The notes below the pieces were generated by a model, which saw nothing but the letters and a program-made list of their open reading frames with translations, searched no databases and was not told the DNA's origin. Both the position numbers and the translations under genes were made by a program. Source: Escherichia whittamii (GTDB lineage Bacteria; Pseudomonadota; Gammaproteobacteria; Enterobacterales; Enterobacteriaceae). Taken from it: a stretch of DNA of 64,000 bases. Position 1 is the stretch's first letter. Each line of letters starts with the position of its first letter. The stretch spans positions 1-64,000 of the forward strand of contig NZ_JACSQI010000014.1 in NCBI RefSeq assembly GCF_014836715.1. Direction: 5' to 3'. Positions 51,619 through 60,393 of the stretch are shown here, in pieces.

Positions 51619-52713
51619 TTACATCGTGGTTTTCAATGCGTTATCCGCTGCGTGACGCTCCAGCGCCAGCTCAATCAAACGAGTGATCAGGTCAGTATAG
51701 CCCAGGCCACTGGCTTGCCACAGCTTCGGATACATGCTGATGTTAGTGAAACCTGGCAGTGTGTTGATCTCGTTGATCACCACCTCGTTTTCCGGCGTTA
51801 AAAAGACGTCTACACGCGCCATGCCAGCACATCCCAACGCCTGGTAAGCCTGAACGGCAATCGCCCGAATCTTATCGTTGATTTCCGGCGCAATGTCCGC
51901 CGGAACCACCACTTTCGCGCCATCTTCGTCAATGTACTTGGTGTCGTAGGCGTAGAAATCGCTGGTCAGTACGATCTCGCCACAGGTACTGGCTTGCGGA
52001 TTGTCATTACCCAGAACCGCGCATTCGATCTCACGACCTTTGATCCCTTGCTCAACGATCACTTTGTGATCGAACTCGAACGCCAGATCGACAGCAAGCG
52101 CATACTGCTCTTCGCTGGTCACTTTGCTGACGCCAACAGAGGAACCCTGATTAGCTGGTTTTACAAACAGTGGCAACCCAAGTTTAGACTTCACTTCGGC
52201 GAAGCTGATTTTGTGGCGATTGGTGCGCGTCAGGGTAATAAATGGCGCGATGTTCAATCCGGCGTCACGCAGCAGACGTTTGGTGACGTCTTTATCCATA
52301 CAAGCGGCAGAAGCCAGAACATCGGAACCGACAAACGGTAGATTGGCGACCCGCAGCATTCCCTGCAAGGAACCATCTTCACCCAACGTACCGTGGACAA
52401 TTGGGAAAATGACATCCACCGTCGGCAATGGCTGACCGTTCTGCGCATCAATCAGTTGCTGTTCATGTTTACCAGGTACCTGCGCAAGACTGGTGGCCGA
52501 AGGGCGCAGCGCAATATGGGCAGGATCGTCTGCGTTCAGCAAATAATTGCTGGCATCGCTGACGTGCCATTGCCCTTGTTTATCAATGCCCAGCAGCACA
52601 ACGTCAAAGCGACTTTTATCAATGGCATCGACAATGTTTTTTGCCGATTGCAGAGACACTTCATGTTCTGCTGACTTTCCACCAAAAACGATTCCTACCC
52701 GCAGTTTTTCCAT
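51619..52713 (-). CDS. ddlA: DdlA, D-alanine--D-alanine ligase A
   Basis: A 364-residue ATP-grasp ligase that makes D-Ala-D-Ala for peptidoglycan in the cytosol. Conserved EHEVS near 16-20, the omega-loop region [14 protein letters not shown] near 180 and the metal/ATP residues in [19 protein letters not shown] near 300-320 are present. Length matches K-12. Confidence 0.98.
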   Translation of the reverse strand: MEKLRVGIVFGGKSAEHEVSLQSAKNIVDAIDKSRFDVVLLGIDKQGQWHVSDASNYLLNADDPAHIALRPSATSLAQVPGKHEQQLIDAQNGQPLPTVDVIFPIVHGTLGEDGSLQGMLRVANLPFVGSDVLASAACMDKDVTKRLLRDAGLNIAPFITLTRTNRHKISFAEVKSKLGLPLFVKPANQGSSVGVSKVTSEEQYALAVDLAFEFDHKVIVEQGIKGREIECAVLGNDNPQASTCGEIVLTSDFYAYDTKYIDEDGAKVVVPADIAPEINDKIRAIAVQAYQALGCAGMARVDVFLTPENEVVINEINTLPGFTNISMYPKLWQASGLGYTDLITRLIELALERHAADNALKTTM

Positions 52714-53177
52714 CTTAAAAACCTATCCCGTAGAACACAAAGAGCATACATTACCACGACAAAACGGGGGATTCGCGGCCTTCTGACAGTTTGTTGCAAT
52801 CTTCTGCTGACAAAGCGTGCAGCCTGCTGGTTAAGATTCATCGCTGGCTAAATTATGTGCGCAAAATCACAAAAATGATGAACGGGAAACTAATTTATTC
52901 CTGCTGTGAATTGCTACCCGGATGGTTATTATACTTAATAATAAGTTAACCAAGAGGATATATTCTATAACTTTTTATTATAAAAAGTATTAATAATTAC
53001 ATACCTATATTTTATGTGTGGAATTATATTAAAAAATAGAGAAACGTTTCGCTGATAAATGTGAAAAAAATATTTGCTAAAACTATTTCCTCTGTCATAA
53101 AAATACTACATCAAGACTCTATGCAGTTGTGAAACATAATGTTAACTTCTCCATACTTTGGATAAGGAAATACAGAT
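52714..53177. other. ddlA-iraP divergent intergenic region
   Basis: A 464-base AT-rich interval between divergent ddlA and iraP holding both promoters. No additional gene or RNA is recognised. Runs of A/T are heaviest from 52930 to 53100. Confidence 0.5.
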
Positions 53178-53438
53178 ATGAAAAATCTCATTGCTGAGTT
53201 GTTATTTAAGCTTGCCCAAAAGGAAGAGGAGTCGAAAGAATTGTGCGCGCAGGTCGAAGCACTAGAGATTATCGTTACTGCGATGCTTCGCAACATGGCG
53301 CAAAATGACCAACAGCGGTTGATTGATCAGGTTGAAGGAGCGCTATACTCGGTAAAGCCCGATGCCAGCATTCCAGATGATGATACGGAGCTGCTGCGCG
53401 ATTACGTAAAGAAGTTATTGAGGCATCCTCGTCAGTAA
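53178..53438 (+). CDS. iraP: IraP, anti-adaptor that stabilises RpoS
   Basis: An 86-residue coiled-coil protein ([20 protein letters not shown]...). It binds the adaptor RssB and blocks ClpXP degradation of RpoS during phosphate starvation. It lies directly upstream of phoA. The AAGGA site precedes the ATG. Matches K-12 IraP in length. Confidence 0.96.
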   Translation: MKNLIAELLFKLAQKEEESKELCAQVEALEIIVTAMLRNMAQNDQQRLIDQVEGALYSVKPDASIPDDDTELLRDYVKKLLRHPRQ

Positions 53439-53457
53439 AAAGTTAAACCTTCAACAG

Positions 53458-53475
53458 TTGTCATAATGCTGTCAT
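53458..53475 (+). promoter_or_regulatory. Pho box of phoA
   Basis: TTGTCATAATGCTGTCAT has two TGTCAT repeats spaced 11 bases apart, the PhoB-binding pattern. It lies 10 bases before the -10 element, replacing a -35, as at K-12 phoA. Confidence 0.92.
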
Positions 53476-53485
53476 GCCAGAGACT

Positions 53486-53491
53486 TATAGT
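53486..53491 (+). promoter_or_regulatory. phoA -10 element
   Basis: TATAGT, in the context AGACTTATAGTCGC, is the phoA -10 known from K-12. Its distance from the Pho box fits PhoB activation. Confidence 0.85.
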
Positions 53492-53537
53492 CGCTTTGTT
53501 TTTATTTTTTAATGTATTTGTACATGGAGAAAATAAA

Positions 53538-54953
53538 GTGAAACAAAGCACTATTGCACTGGCTCTCTTGCCGTTACTGTTTACCCCTGTTACTAAAGCC
53601 CGGACACCAGAGATGCCAATTCTGGAAAACCGGGCGGCACAGGGTGATATTACTGCGCCAGGTGGCGCTCGTCGATTAACGAGTGATCAGACGGCAGCCT
53701 TACGCGACTCTCTTAGCGATAAACCCGCAAAAAATATTATTTTATTGATTGGTGATGGGATGGGGGATTCGGAAATCACTGCCGCACGCAATTATGCTGA
53801 AGGCGCGGGCGGTTTTTTTAAAGGGATCGATGCCTTACCGCTTACCGGACAATACACCCATTATGCGCTGGATAAAAAAACCGGAAAACCAGACTACGTG
53901 ACCGACTCCGCCGCGTCAGCAACGGCCTGGTCAACTGGTGTCAAAACGTATAACGGCGCTCTGGGTGTCGATATTCATGAAAAAGATCATCCAACGATTC
54001 TGGAAATGGCAAAAGCCGCAGGACTGGCGACCGGCAACGTTTCAACAGCTGAAATACAGGATGCTACTCCCGCCGCGCTAGTGGCGCATGTGACCTCGCG
54101 CAAATGCTATGGTCCGAGCGTTACCAGCGAAAAATGCCCGAGCAACGCGCTGGAAAAAGGTGGAAAAGGATCGATTACCGAACAACTGCTTAACGCCCGT
54201 GCGGATGTTACGCTTGGCGGCGGCGCAAAAACGTTTGCAGAAACAGCAACCGCCGGTGAATGGCAGGGAAAAACGCTGCGTGAACAGGCGCTGGCGCGCG
54301 GTTATCAGTTAGTCAGCGATGCCGCATCGCTGACTGCGGTGACGGAAGCTAACCAACAAAAACCACTGCTCGGATTATTTGCCGACGGCAATATGCCAGT
54401 GCGCTGGAAAGGACCAAAGGCGTCTTATCACGGTAACATCGATAAACCTGCAGTCACCTGTACCCCGAATCCGCAACGCAATGACAGCGTGCCTACACTG
54501 GCGCAGATGACCGATAAAGCTATTGAGCTACTAAGCAAAAATGAGAAAGGATTCTTCCTGCAAGTTGAAGGCGCGTCGATCGATAAACAGGATCACGCCG
54601 CGAATCCTTGTGGCCAAATTGGCGAGACGGTCGATCTCGATGAAGCCGTACAGCGGGCGCTGGAATTTGCCAAAAAGGATGGCAACACACTGGTGGTGGT
54701 CACCGCTGACCACGCCCACGCCAGCCAGATTGTCGCGCCGGATACCAAAGCGCCGGGGCTGACTCAGGCGTTAAACACCAAAGATGGCGCAGTGATGGTG
54801 ATGAGTTACGGGAACTCCGAAGAGGATTCACAAGAGCATACCGGTAGCCAGTTACGTATTGCTGCATATGGTCCACACGCTGCGAATGTGGTTGGTTTGA
54901 CCGATCAGACCGATCTCTTCTACACCATGAAAGCTGCACTTGGGTTGAAATAA
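53538..54953 (+). CDS. phoA: PhoA, alkaline phosphatase
   Basis: A 471-residue periplasmic homodimeric phosphomonoesterase. The start is the GTG at 53538 ([20 protein letters not shown], cleaved after TKA). The nucleophile Ser lies in [10 protein letters not shown] (about Ser102 of the mature protein). Metal ligands in GDGMGDSE and TADHAHAS are present, as are the disulfide cysteines. The frame is open upstream into the Pho box, which cannot be coding. A strong terminator follows. Confidence 0.98.
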   Translation: MKQSTIALALLPLLFTPVTKARTPEMPILENRAAQGDITAPGGARRLTSDQTAALRDSLSDKPAKNIILLIGDGMGDSEITAARNYAEGAGGFFKGIDALPLTGQYTHYALDKKTGKPDYVTDSAASATAWSTGVKTYNGALGVDIHEKDHPTILEMAKAAGLATGNVSTAEIQDATPAALVAHVTSRKCYGPSVTSEKCPSNALEKGGKGSITEQLLNARADVTLGGGAKTFAETATAGEWQGKTLREQALARGYQLVSDAASLTAVTEANQQKPLLGLFADGNMPVRWKGPKASYHGNIDKPAVTCTPNPQRNDSVPTLAQMTDKAIELLSKNEKGFFLQVEGASIDKQDHAANPCGQIGETVDLDEAVQRALEFAKKDGNTLVVVTADHAHASQIVAPDTKAPGLTQALNTKDGAVMVMSYGNSEEDSQEHTGSQLRIAAYGPHAANVVGLTDQTDLFYTMKAALGLK

Positions 54954-54960
54954 CACCGAG

Positions 54961-54997
54961 CCCGGCGGCTAATTTTGGCCGTCGGGTGGTTTTTTTG
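54961..54997 (+). terminator. phoA rho-independent terminator
   Basis: CCCGGCGGC and GCCGTCGGG pair (one G-U) around AATTTTG-type loop, followed by TGGTTTTTTT. It begins 8 bases after the phoA stop. Confidence 0.92.
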
Positions 54998-55071
54998 CTG
55001 TTAGCAACCAGACTTAAAGGCAGATCAAGGGCGCAAACGCTCCTGGTTAAAATGTGAAGAGGGATGGTGCT

Positions 55072-55392
55072 ATGAAAATAACATTACTGGTTACCCTGCT
55101 ATTCGGTCTGGTTTTTTTAACCACTGTCGGCGCTGCCGAGAGAACGTTAACCCCACAACAACAGCGTATGACTTCCTGTAATCAACAGGCGACAGCCCAG
55201 GCGTTGAAAGGGGATGCCCGTAAGACATACATGAGTGATTGCCTGAAGAACAGCAAATCTGCGCTTGGTGAAAAGAGTTTGACGCCGCAGCAGCAGAAGA
55301 TGCGCGAATGTAATAGCCAGGCGACGCAGCAATCTCTGAAAGGTGATGATCGTAATAAGTTTATGAGTGCCTGCCTCAAGAAAGCCGCGTAA
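55072..55392 (+). CDS. psiF: PsiF, phosphate-starvation-inducible protein
   Basis: A 106-residue exported protein: signal peptide (MKITLLVTLLFGLVFLTTVG, cleaved after GAA). Two ~38-residue repeats follow, each with LTPQQQxM, a Cys, QATxQxLKGDxR, and MSxCLK. The four Cys could form two disulfides. Function unknown. Downstream of phoA and known to be Pho-controlled; the terminator lies between, so it may have its own promoter or rely on readthrough. Confidence 0.95.
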   Translation: MKITLLVTLLFGLVFLTTVGAAERTLTPQQQRMTSCNQQATAQALKGDARKTYMSDCLKNSKSALGEKSLTPQQQKMRECNSQATQQSLKGDDRNKFMSACLKKAA

Positions 55393-55407
55393 TACCTATA
55401 GTGCTAA

Positions 55408-55435
55408 CGGGTGAGTTAAGAAAATGGCTCACCCG
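55408..55435. terminator. Hairpin after psiF
   Basis: CGGGTGAG (55408-55415) and CTCACCCG (55428-55435) form an 8-base-pair stem after psiF. No clear U tract follows. It may terminate or stabilise the psiF message. Confidence 0.6.
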
Positions 55436-55467
55436 AAATATCATACTCCCGCCTTTAGCCCCATCTC

Positions 55468-55473
55468 TATAAT
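55468..55473 (+). promoter_or_regulatory. dgcC -10 element
   Basis: A perfect TATAAT in the context CTCTATAATT lies 20 bases before the dgcC ATG. There is no good -35, as expected for the RpoS- and CsgD-dependent adrA promoter. Assignment by position. Confidence 0.6.
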
Positions 55474-55492
55474 TTGGGAAAATTGTTTCTGA

Positions 55493-56608
55493 ATGTTCCC
55501 AAAAATAATGAATGATGAAAATTTTTTCAAAAAAGCGGCGGCGCACGGGGAGATACCACCATTAGCTCCTCAAAACGAACATCAGCGATCCGGGCTGCGC
55601 TTCGCCCGTCGCGTGAGACTACCGCGTGCGGTAGGACTGGCCGGGATGTTCTTACCAATCGCTTCGACACTGGTTTCGCACCCGCTGTCAGGCTGGTGGT
55701 GGCTGGTGTTGGTTGGCTGGGCGTTTGTCTGGCCGCATTTAGCCTGGCAGTTGGCGAGCAGGGCCGTTGATCCGCTTGGCCGGGAAATATACAACTTAAA
55801 AACTGATGCAGTGTTAGCTGGTATGTGGGTAGGCGTGATGGGCGTAAACGTGCTGCCTTCGATCGCAATGCTGATGATTATGTGCCTGAATTTGATGGGG
55901 GCAGGCGGCCCCCGTCTGTTTGTCGCCGGTTTGGTGTTGATGGTCGTTTCCTGCCTTGTCACTCTCGAACTCACGGGGATCACTGTGTCGCTCAAGAGTG
56001 CGCCGCTGGAATGGTGGCTCTCCCTTCCCATTATCGTCATTTATCCTCTGCTGTTTGGCTGGGTCAGCTACCAGACAGCGACCAAACTGGCTGAACATAA
56101 ACGAAGATTGCAGGTCATGAGTACCCGCGACGGCATGACGGGTGTTTACAACCGACGTCACTGGGAAATCATGCTACGTAATGAGTTTGATAACTGCCGC
56201 CGACACAATCGCGATGCGACGCTATTGATTATCGATATCGACCATTTTAAGAGTATCAACGATACATGGGGTCACGATGTGGGTGATGAAGCGATAGTAG
56301 CCCTTACCCGACAGTTACAAATTACCCTGCGTGGCAGCGATGTGATTGGTCGCTTTGGCGGTGATGAATTTGCGGTGATTATGTCTGGTACGCCAGCCGA
56401 AAACGCCATTACTGCCATGTTACGTGTGCATGAAGGATTAAAGGCATTACGCCTGCCAAATACGCCACAGGTAATATTACGGATAAGCGTCGGTATCGCG
56501 CCGCTGAATCCGCAGATGAGTCACTACCGCGAGTGGCTGAAATCGGCTGATATGGCGCTCTACAAAGCAAAGAAAGCCGGACGTAACCGCACCGAAGTGG
56601 CGGCCTGA
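55493..56608 (+). CDS. dgcC: DgcC (AdrA/YaiC), diguanylate cyclase
   Basis: A 371-residue inner-membrane enzyme. The first ~200 residues carry about six membrane segments (MASE2-type). The GGDEF domain from about 205 has the active signature RFGGDEF near 285, so it makes c-di-GMP. In E. coli this enzyme activates cellulose synthase under CsgD control, in curli biofilms. Matches K-12 length. Confidence 0.97.
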   Translation: MFPKIMNDENFFKKAAAHGEIPPLAPQNEHQRSGLRFARRVRLPRAVGLAGMFLPIASTLVSHPLSGWWWLVLVGWAFVWPHLAWQLASRAVDPLGREIYNLKTDAVLAGMWVGVMGVNVLPSIAMLMIMCLNLMGAGGPRLFVAGLVLMVVSCLVTLELTGITVSLKSAPLEWWLSLPIIVIYPLLFGWVSYQTATKLAEHKRRLQVMSTRDGMTGVYNRRHWEIMLRNEFDNCRRHNRDATLLIIDIDHFKSINDTWGHDVGDEAIVALTRQLQITLRGSDVIGRFGGDEFAVIMSGTPAENAITAMLRVHEGLKALRLPNTPQVILRISVGIAPLNPQMSHYREWLKSADMALYKAKKAGRNRTEVAA

Positions 56609-56624
56609 CGTCCGGTGAGGGTCA

Positions 56625-57434
56625 TCAGGACTTGCTGAGTTTTTCTGATTTTTCCATACACTTCGTCATCGCTTCGATCACCGCGGCACGGAAGCCTTTC
56701 TCTTCCAGAACGCGTACCGCTTCAATGGTTGTGCCTCCTGGTGAGCAGACCATATCTTTCAAGGCGCCCGGATGTTCGCCGGTTTCCAGCACCATTTTCG
56801 CGGAACCCATTACCGCCTGGGCGGCAAACTTGTAGGCCTGCGCGCGTGGCATCCCGCCCAGCACAGCGGCGTCGGCCATCGCTTCGATAAACATGAAGAC
56901 ATAGGCTGGCGAAGAACCGCTCACACCAACCACTGGGTGGATCATCGGTTCAGCAATGACTTCCGCCTCGCCAAAGCAACGGAAAATATTCAGTACATCG
57001 GCAGTATCTTCGGGAGTGACCAACGCGTTTGGCGTTACGGATGTCATCCCGGCGTTGACCAACGCGGGGGTATTCGGCATGGCGCGGATAATTTTCCGGT
57101 CGTGACCCAGCGCCCGGGCAAGTTGGTCGAGCGTAACGCCTGCGGCGATAGAAACCACCAGAGAGTCTTTATTCAGGCTGGAAGTGATTTCGCTAAGGAC
57201 TTTAATCATTATGCCCGGTTTGACGGCTGCAAAGACGATATCGGCGATTTGCGCCACTTCCTGTGCTGATTCTGCAGCGTTGATACCAAACTGTTCATGT
57301 AAGGCGGCAACTTTATCCGGGGAGGGGGTATACACCCAGATTTGCCCTGGAAGGACCTGACCGCTGGCAATCAGACCGCCGAGAATGGCTTTTCCCATAT
57401 TGCCGCAGCCAATAAAACCGATTTTCTTTTCCAT
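56625..57434 (-). CDS. proC: ProC, pyrroline-5-carboxylate reductase
   Basis: A 269-residue NAD(P)H enzyme for the last step of proline synthesis. Rossmann motif GFIGCGNMGKAI near 6-17, and the C-terminal signature VCSPGGTTIEAV near 229-240 are present. The start at MEKKIGF (57434) matches K-12; MAMEKK two codons longer is also open. Convergent with dgcC. Confidence 0.98.
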   Translation of the reverse strand: MEKKIGFIGCGNMGKAILGGLIASGQVLPGQIWVYTPSPDKVAALHEQFGINAAESAQEVAQIADIVFAAVKPGIMIKVLSEITSSLNKDSLVVSIAAGVTLDQLARALGHDRKIIRAMPNTPALVNAGMTSVTPNALVTPEDTADVLNIFRCFGEAEVIAEPMIHPVVGVSGSSPAYVFMFIEAMADAAVLGGMPRAQAYKFAAQAVMGSAKMVLETGEHPGALKDMVCSPGGTTIEAVRVLEEKGFRAAVIEAMTKCMEKSEKLSKS

Positions 57435-57554
57435 TGCCACACTCCTGCCGTGAATTCGTTATTTTGAAAAGCGCCTGGTCAGAAGCATAAACAGAACTAT
57501 GCCGGAAGGCAAAAGCGCGACACAATAGAAGATTACTCAACAGAGGATAGCCTT

Positions 57555-58013
57555 ATGACAATATGGGTGGACGCCGATGCGTGTCCCAATGTAATTAAAG
57601 AGATTCTGTATCGCGCGGCAGAACGTATGCAGATGCCGCTGGTGTTGGTAGCAAATCAGAGTTTACGCGTGCCGCCATCGCAGTTTATTCGCACGCTGCG
57701 CGTCGCGGCAGGTTTTGACGTTGCCGATAATGAAATTGTACGTCAGTGTGAGGCGGGCGATTTGGTGATAACCGCTGATATTCCTTTGGCTGCTGAAGCC
57801 ATCGAGAAAGGGGCGGCAGCACTTAATCCGCGTGGCGAACGGTACACACCTGCGACTATTCGTGAACGTCTGACGATGCGCGATTTTATGGATACCCTAC
57901 GAGCCAGTGGGATCCAGACCGGAGGGCCAGATAGTTTTTCGCAACGTGACCGCCAGGCATTTGCGGCTGAACTTGAAAAGTGGTGGCTGGAAGTTCAGCG
58001 TAACCGTTCGTAA
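57555..58013 (+). CDS. yaiI: YaiI, UPF0178 protein
   Basis: A 152-residue protein of the UPF0178/DUF188 family. The N-terminal [12 protein letters not shown] and the central ITADIPLA carry conserved Asp residues resembling a PIN-like nuclease fold. The family has no firmly assigned function. It lies just upstream of the aroL control region. Confidence 0.94.
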   Translation: MTIWVDADACPNVIKEILYRAAERMQMPLVLVANQSLRVPPSQFIRTLRVAAGFDVADNEIVRQCEAGDLVITADIPLAAEAIEKGAAALNPRGERYTPATIRERLTMRDFMDTLRASGIQTGGPDSFSQRDRQAFAAELEKWWLEVQRNRS

Positions 58014-58014
58014 A

Positions 58015-58032
58015 TGTAATTTATTATTTACA
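58015..58032 (+). promoter_or_regulatory. TyrR box upstream of aroL
   Basis: TGTAATTTATTATTTACA matches the TyrR consensus TGTAAA-N6-TTTACA with one mismatch. It lies 164 bases before aroL, near where K-12 TyrR binds. Confidence 0.85.
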
Positions 58033-58090
58033 CTTCATTCTCGCTCATTTCTTGATATAGTAAGGGATGTATTGAAGTTCGCTCCTTAAG

Positions 58091-58108
58091 TGGAATTATT
58101 TCTTTACA
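58091..58108 (+). promoter_or_regulatory. Second (weak) TyrR box of aroL
   Basis: TGGAATTATTTCTTTACA fits a weak TyrR box (right half perfect, left half two mismatches), spaced one box-length group from the first. It overlaps the likely -35 region. Confidence 0.7.
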
Positions 58109-58117
58109 ATCGAAATT

Positions 58118-58137
58118 GTACTAGTTTGATGGTATGA
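58118..58137 (+). promoter_or_regulatory. TrpR operator-like site of aroL
   Basis: GTACTAGTTTGATGGTATGA resembles the trp operator (CTAGTT half-site intact). K-12 aroL is repressed by TrpR together with TyrR, and this site lies where TrpR is expected. Confidence 0.75.
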
Positions 58138-58195
58138 TCGTTATTCTTACGAAACCGGCTTTCGCCGCATTGCGACCTTTTGGGAAAAACCCACG

Positions 58196-58741
58196 ATGAC
58201 ACAACCTCTTTTTCTGATCGGGCCTCGGGGCTGTGGTAAAACAACGGTCGGAATGGCCCTTGCCGATTCGCTCAACTGTCGGTTTGTTGATACCGACCAA
58301 TGGTTGCAATCACAACTCAATATGACGGTAGCAGAGATCGTCGAAAGGGAAGAGTGGGCAGGATTTCGCGCCAGGGAGAGCGCAGCTCTGGAAGCAGTTA
58401 CTGCGCCATCCACCGTTATCGCGACGGGCGGCGGTATTATTCTGACGGAATTTAATCGCCACTACATGCGTGATAACGGGATTGTGGTTTACTTGTGCGC
58501 GCCGGTGTCAGTGCTGGTAAATCGTCTGCAAGCAGCGCCAGAAGAGGATTTACGGCCAACACTCACAGGAAAACCGTTAAGTGAAGAAGTTCAGGAAGTG
58601 CTGGAAGAACGCGATGCATTATATCGTGAAGTTGCGCATATTATCGTCGACGCTAATAACGAACCCAGCCAGGTAATCTCTGAAATTCGAACCGCTTTGG
58701 CACAAACGGCAAACTGTGATGGTCCTGGCACCTATACTTAA
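58196..58741 (+). CDS. aroL: AroL, shikimate kinase II
   Basis: A 181-residue P-loop kinase that phosphorylates shikimate at C3. Walker [10 protein letters not shown] is near 9-17, the shikimate-binding DTD in FVDTDQW near 32, and the lid RPTLTGKP near 118-127. The protein is 7 residues longer at the C-terminus than remembered K-12 (ending ALAQTANC then DGPGTYT), through loss of the usual stop. First gene of the aroL-yaiA-aroM cluster. Confidence 0.96.
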   Translation: MTQPLFLIGPRGCGKTTVGMALADSLNCRFVDTDQWLQSQLNMTVAEIVEREEWAGFRARESAALEAVTAPSTVIATGGGIILTEFNRHYMRDNGIVVYLCAPVSVLVNRLQAAPEEDLRPTLTGKPLSEEVQEVLEERDALYREVAHIIVDANNEPSQVISEIRTALAQTANCDGPGTYT

Positions 58742-58760
58742 TGTTCATTCCGCGAAATAA

Positions 58761-58961
<201 letters not shown>

Positions 58962-59215
58962 CCGCATCAAACTGCTCGGAAGGGACTCTGAGTGCTATTA
59001 CAACGGACCTGCATCACATTTTTCGCAATTCATGTTTTTCAAATAATTAGAATATTAAACAATAACAATCCATTACTGGAACTATTGGGAATCTTTACAT
59101 TATGCCGTGCGCGTCTGCTGCTACGCTTTTTTGCATTTGTAGCATCGGCAAGCGTCCGCTGTGGTGCTTAGTATTTGCCCGGTAATTAACGACGAAAAAA
59201 GAAAGGTGGAAGACA

Positions 59216-59893
59216 ATGAGCGCGTCGTTGGCGATTTTGACCATCGGCATTGTACCAATGCATGAAGTTTTGCCGCTTCTGACGGAGTACATTGACGAAA
59301 ATAATATTTCCCATCATAGCCTGCTGGGGAAGTTAAGCCGCGAAGAGGTGATGGCGGAGTACGCGCCAGAAGCAGGCGAAGAAACTATTCTGACATTATT
59401 AAATGATAACCAGCTGGCCCACGTTTCGCGCCGTAAAGTGGAGCGTGATTTACAAAGCGTGATTGAGGTACTCGATAATCAGGATTATGACGTTATTTTG
59501 CTAATGAGTACGGCCAACATTAGTAATATGACAGCGCGAAATACGATCTTCCTCGAGCCTTTGCGCATTCTCCCACCGTTGGTTTCCTCCATTGTTGAAG
59601 GTCACCAGGTCGGCGTTATTGTACCAGTAGAAGAGCTTTTGGCCGTTCAGGCGCAAAAATGGCAAATTTTGCAGAGAACACCACTATTTTCGCTGGGAAA
59701 TCCCATTCATGATTCGGAACAGAAAATCATTGATGCCGGGAAAGAATTGTTGGCGAATGGGGCGGATGTCATCATGCTGGATTGTTTAGGATTTAATCAG
59801 CGTCATCGCGATTTACTGCAAAAAAAGCTCGATGTACCTGTTTTGCTCTCTAACGTATTGATTGCAAGGCTGGCGGCGGAATTGCTGGTGTAA
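59216..59893 (+). CDS. aroM: AroM, TyrR-regulated protein of unknown function
   Basis: A 225-residue cytosolic protein of the AroM/Asp-Glu racemase-like superfamily. A candidate catalytic Cys lies in [10 protein letters not shown] near 187. The start follows AAAGGTGG. A 254-base gap from yaiA contains no recognised gene, though the operon link to aroL is known in K-12. No precise reaction is known. Confidence 0.94.
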   Translation: MSASLAILTIGIVPMHEVLPLLTEYIDENNISHHSLLGKLSREEVMAEYAPEAGEETILTLLNDNQLAHVSRRKVERDLQSVIEVLDNQDYDVILLMSTANISNMTARNTIFLEPLRILPPLVSSIVEGHQVGVIVPVEELLAVQAQKWQILQRTPLFSLGNPIHDSEQKIIDAGKELLANGADVIMLDCLGFNQRHRDLLQKKLDVPVLLSNVLIARLAAELLV

Positions 59894-59964
59894 TTTTACG
59901 TGACAGTTAGCACCTTTGGCCCCTATAGTGAAGAAGATGTTAAACCACCTGACAGGGCCAGTTT

Positions 59965-60249
59965 ATGCTTCAAAGTAACGAATACTTTTCCGGAAAAGTG
60001 AAATCGATCGGTTTTACCAGCAGCGATACTGGCCGCGCCAGCGTCGGTGTGATGGTTGAAGGCGAATATACGTTCAGTACTGCGGAGCCCGAAGAGATGA
60101 CGGTTGTCAGCGGGGCGCTGAATGTTTTGCTGCCTGGCGCCACCGACTGGCGCGTGTATGAAGCTGGTGAAGTATTTAATGTTCCCGGCCACAGCGAGTT
60201 CCATCTGCAAGTTGCCGAACCGACCTCCTATCTGTGCCGCTATCTGTAA
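59965..60249 (+). CDS. ppnP: PpnP (YaiE), pyrimidine/purine nucleoside phosphorylase
   Basis: A 94-residue cupin-fold protein ([20 protein letters not shown]...). It is a broad-spectrum nucleoside phosphorylase that splits nucleosides with phosphate. The double-stranded beta-helix core and [17 protein letters not shown] end are typical. A terminator follows. Confidence 0.95.
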   Translation: MLQSNEYFSGKVKSIGFTSSDTGRASVGVMVEGEYTFSTAEPEEMTVVSGALNVLLPGATDWRVYEAGEVFNVPGHSEFHLQVAEPTSYLCRYL

Positions 60250-60255
60250 TATCGC

Positions 60256-60285
60256 GCCTTCCCGTCTGAATGGGAGGGCATTTTT
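60256..60285 (+). terminator. ppnP rho-independent terminator
   Basis: GCCTTCCC (60256-60263) pairs with GGGAGGGC (60272-60279) around an 8-base loop, followed by ATTTTT. It begins 6 bases after the ppnP stop. Confidence 0.9.
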
Positions 60286-60393
60286 CTGAAATATTCCTTA
60301 TTTCACGAATAATAAAATCTCCGTTGCTGCTAATTTTTCTATTTTCGATATATTCATAATCTATCAAGGTTGATATTAATATCAGTGAAGATT

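Noticed and set aside
53466-53537. Longer phoA frame starting at 53466
   Set aside because: It would begin inside the Pho box and span the -10 element, which is the promoter. The GTG at 53538 yields the proper signal peptide.
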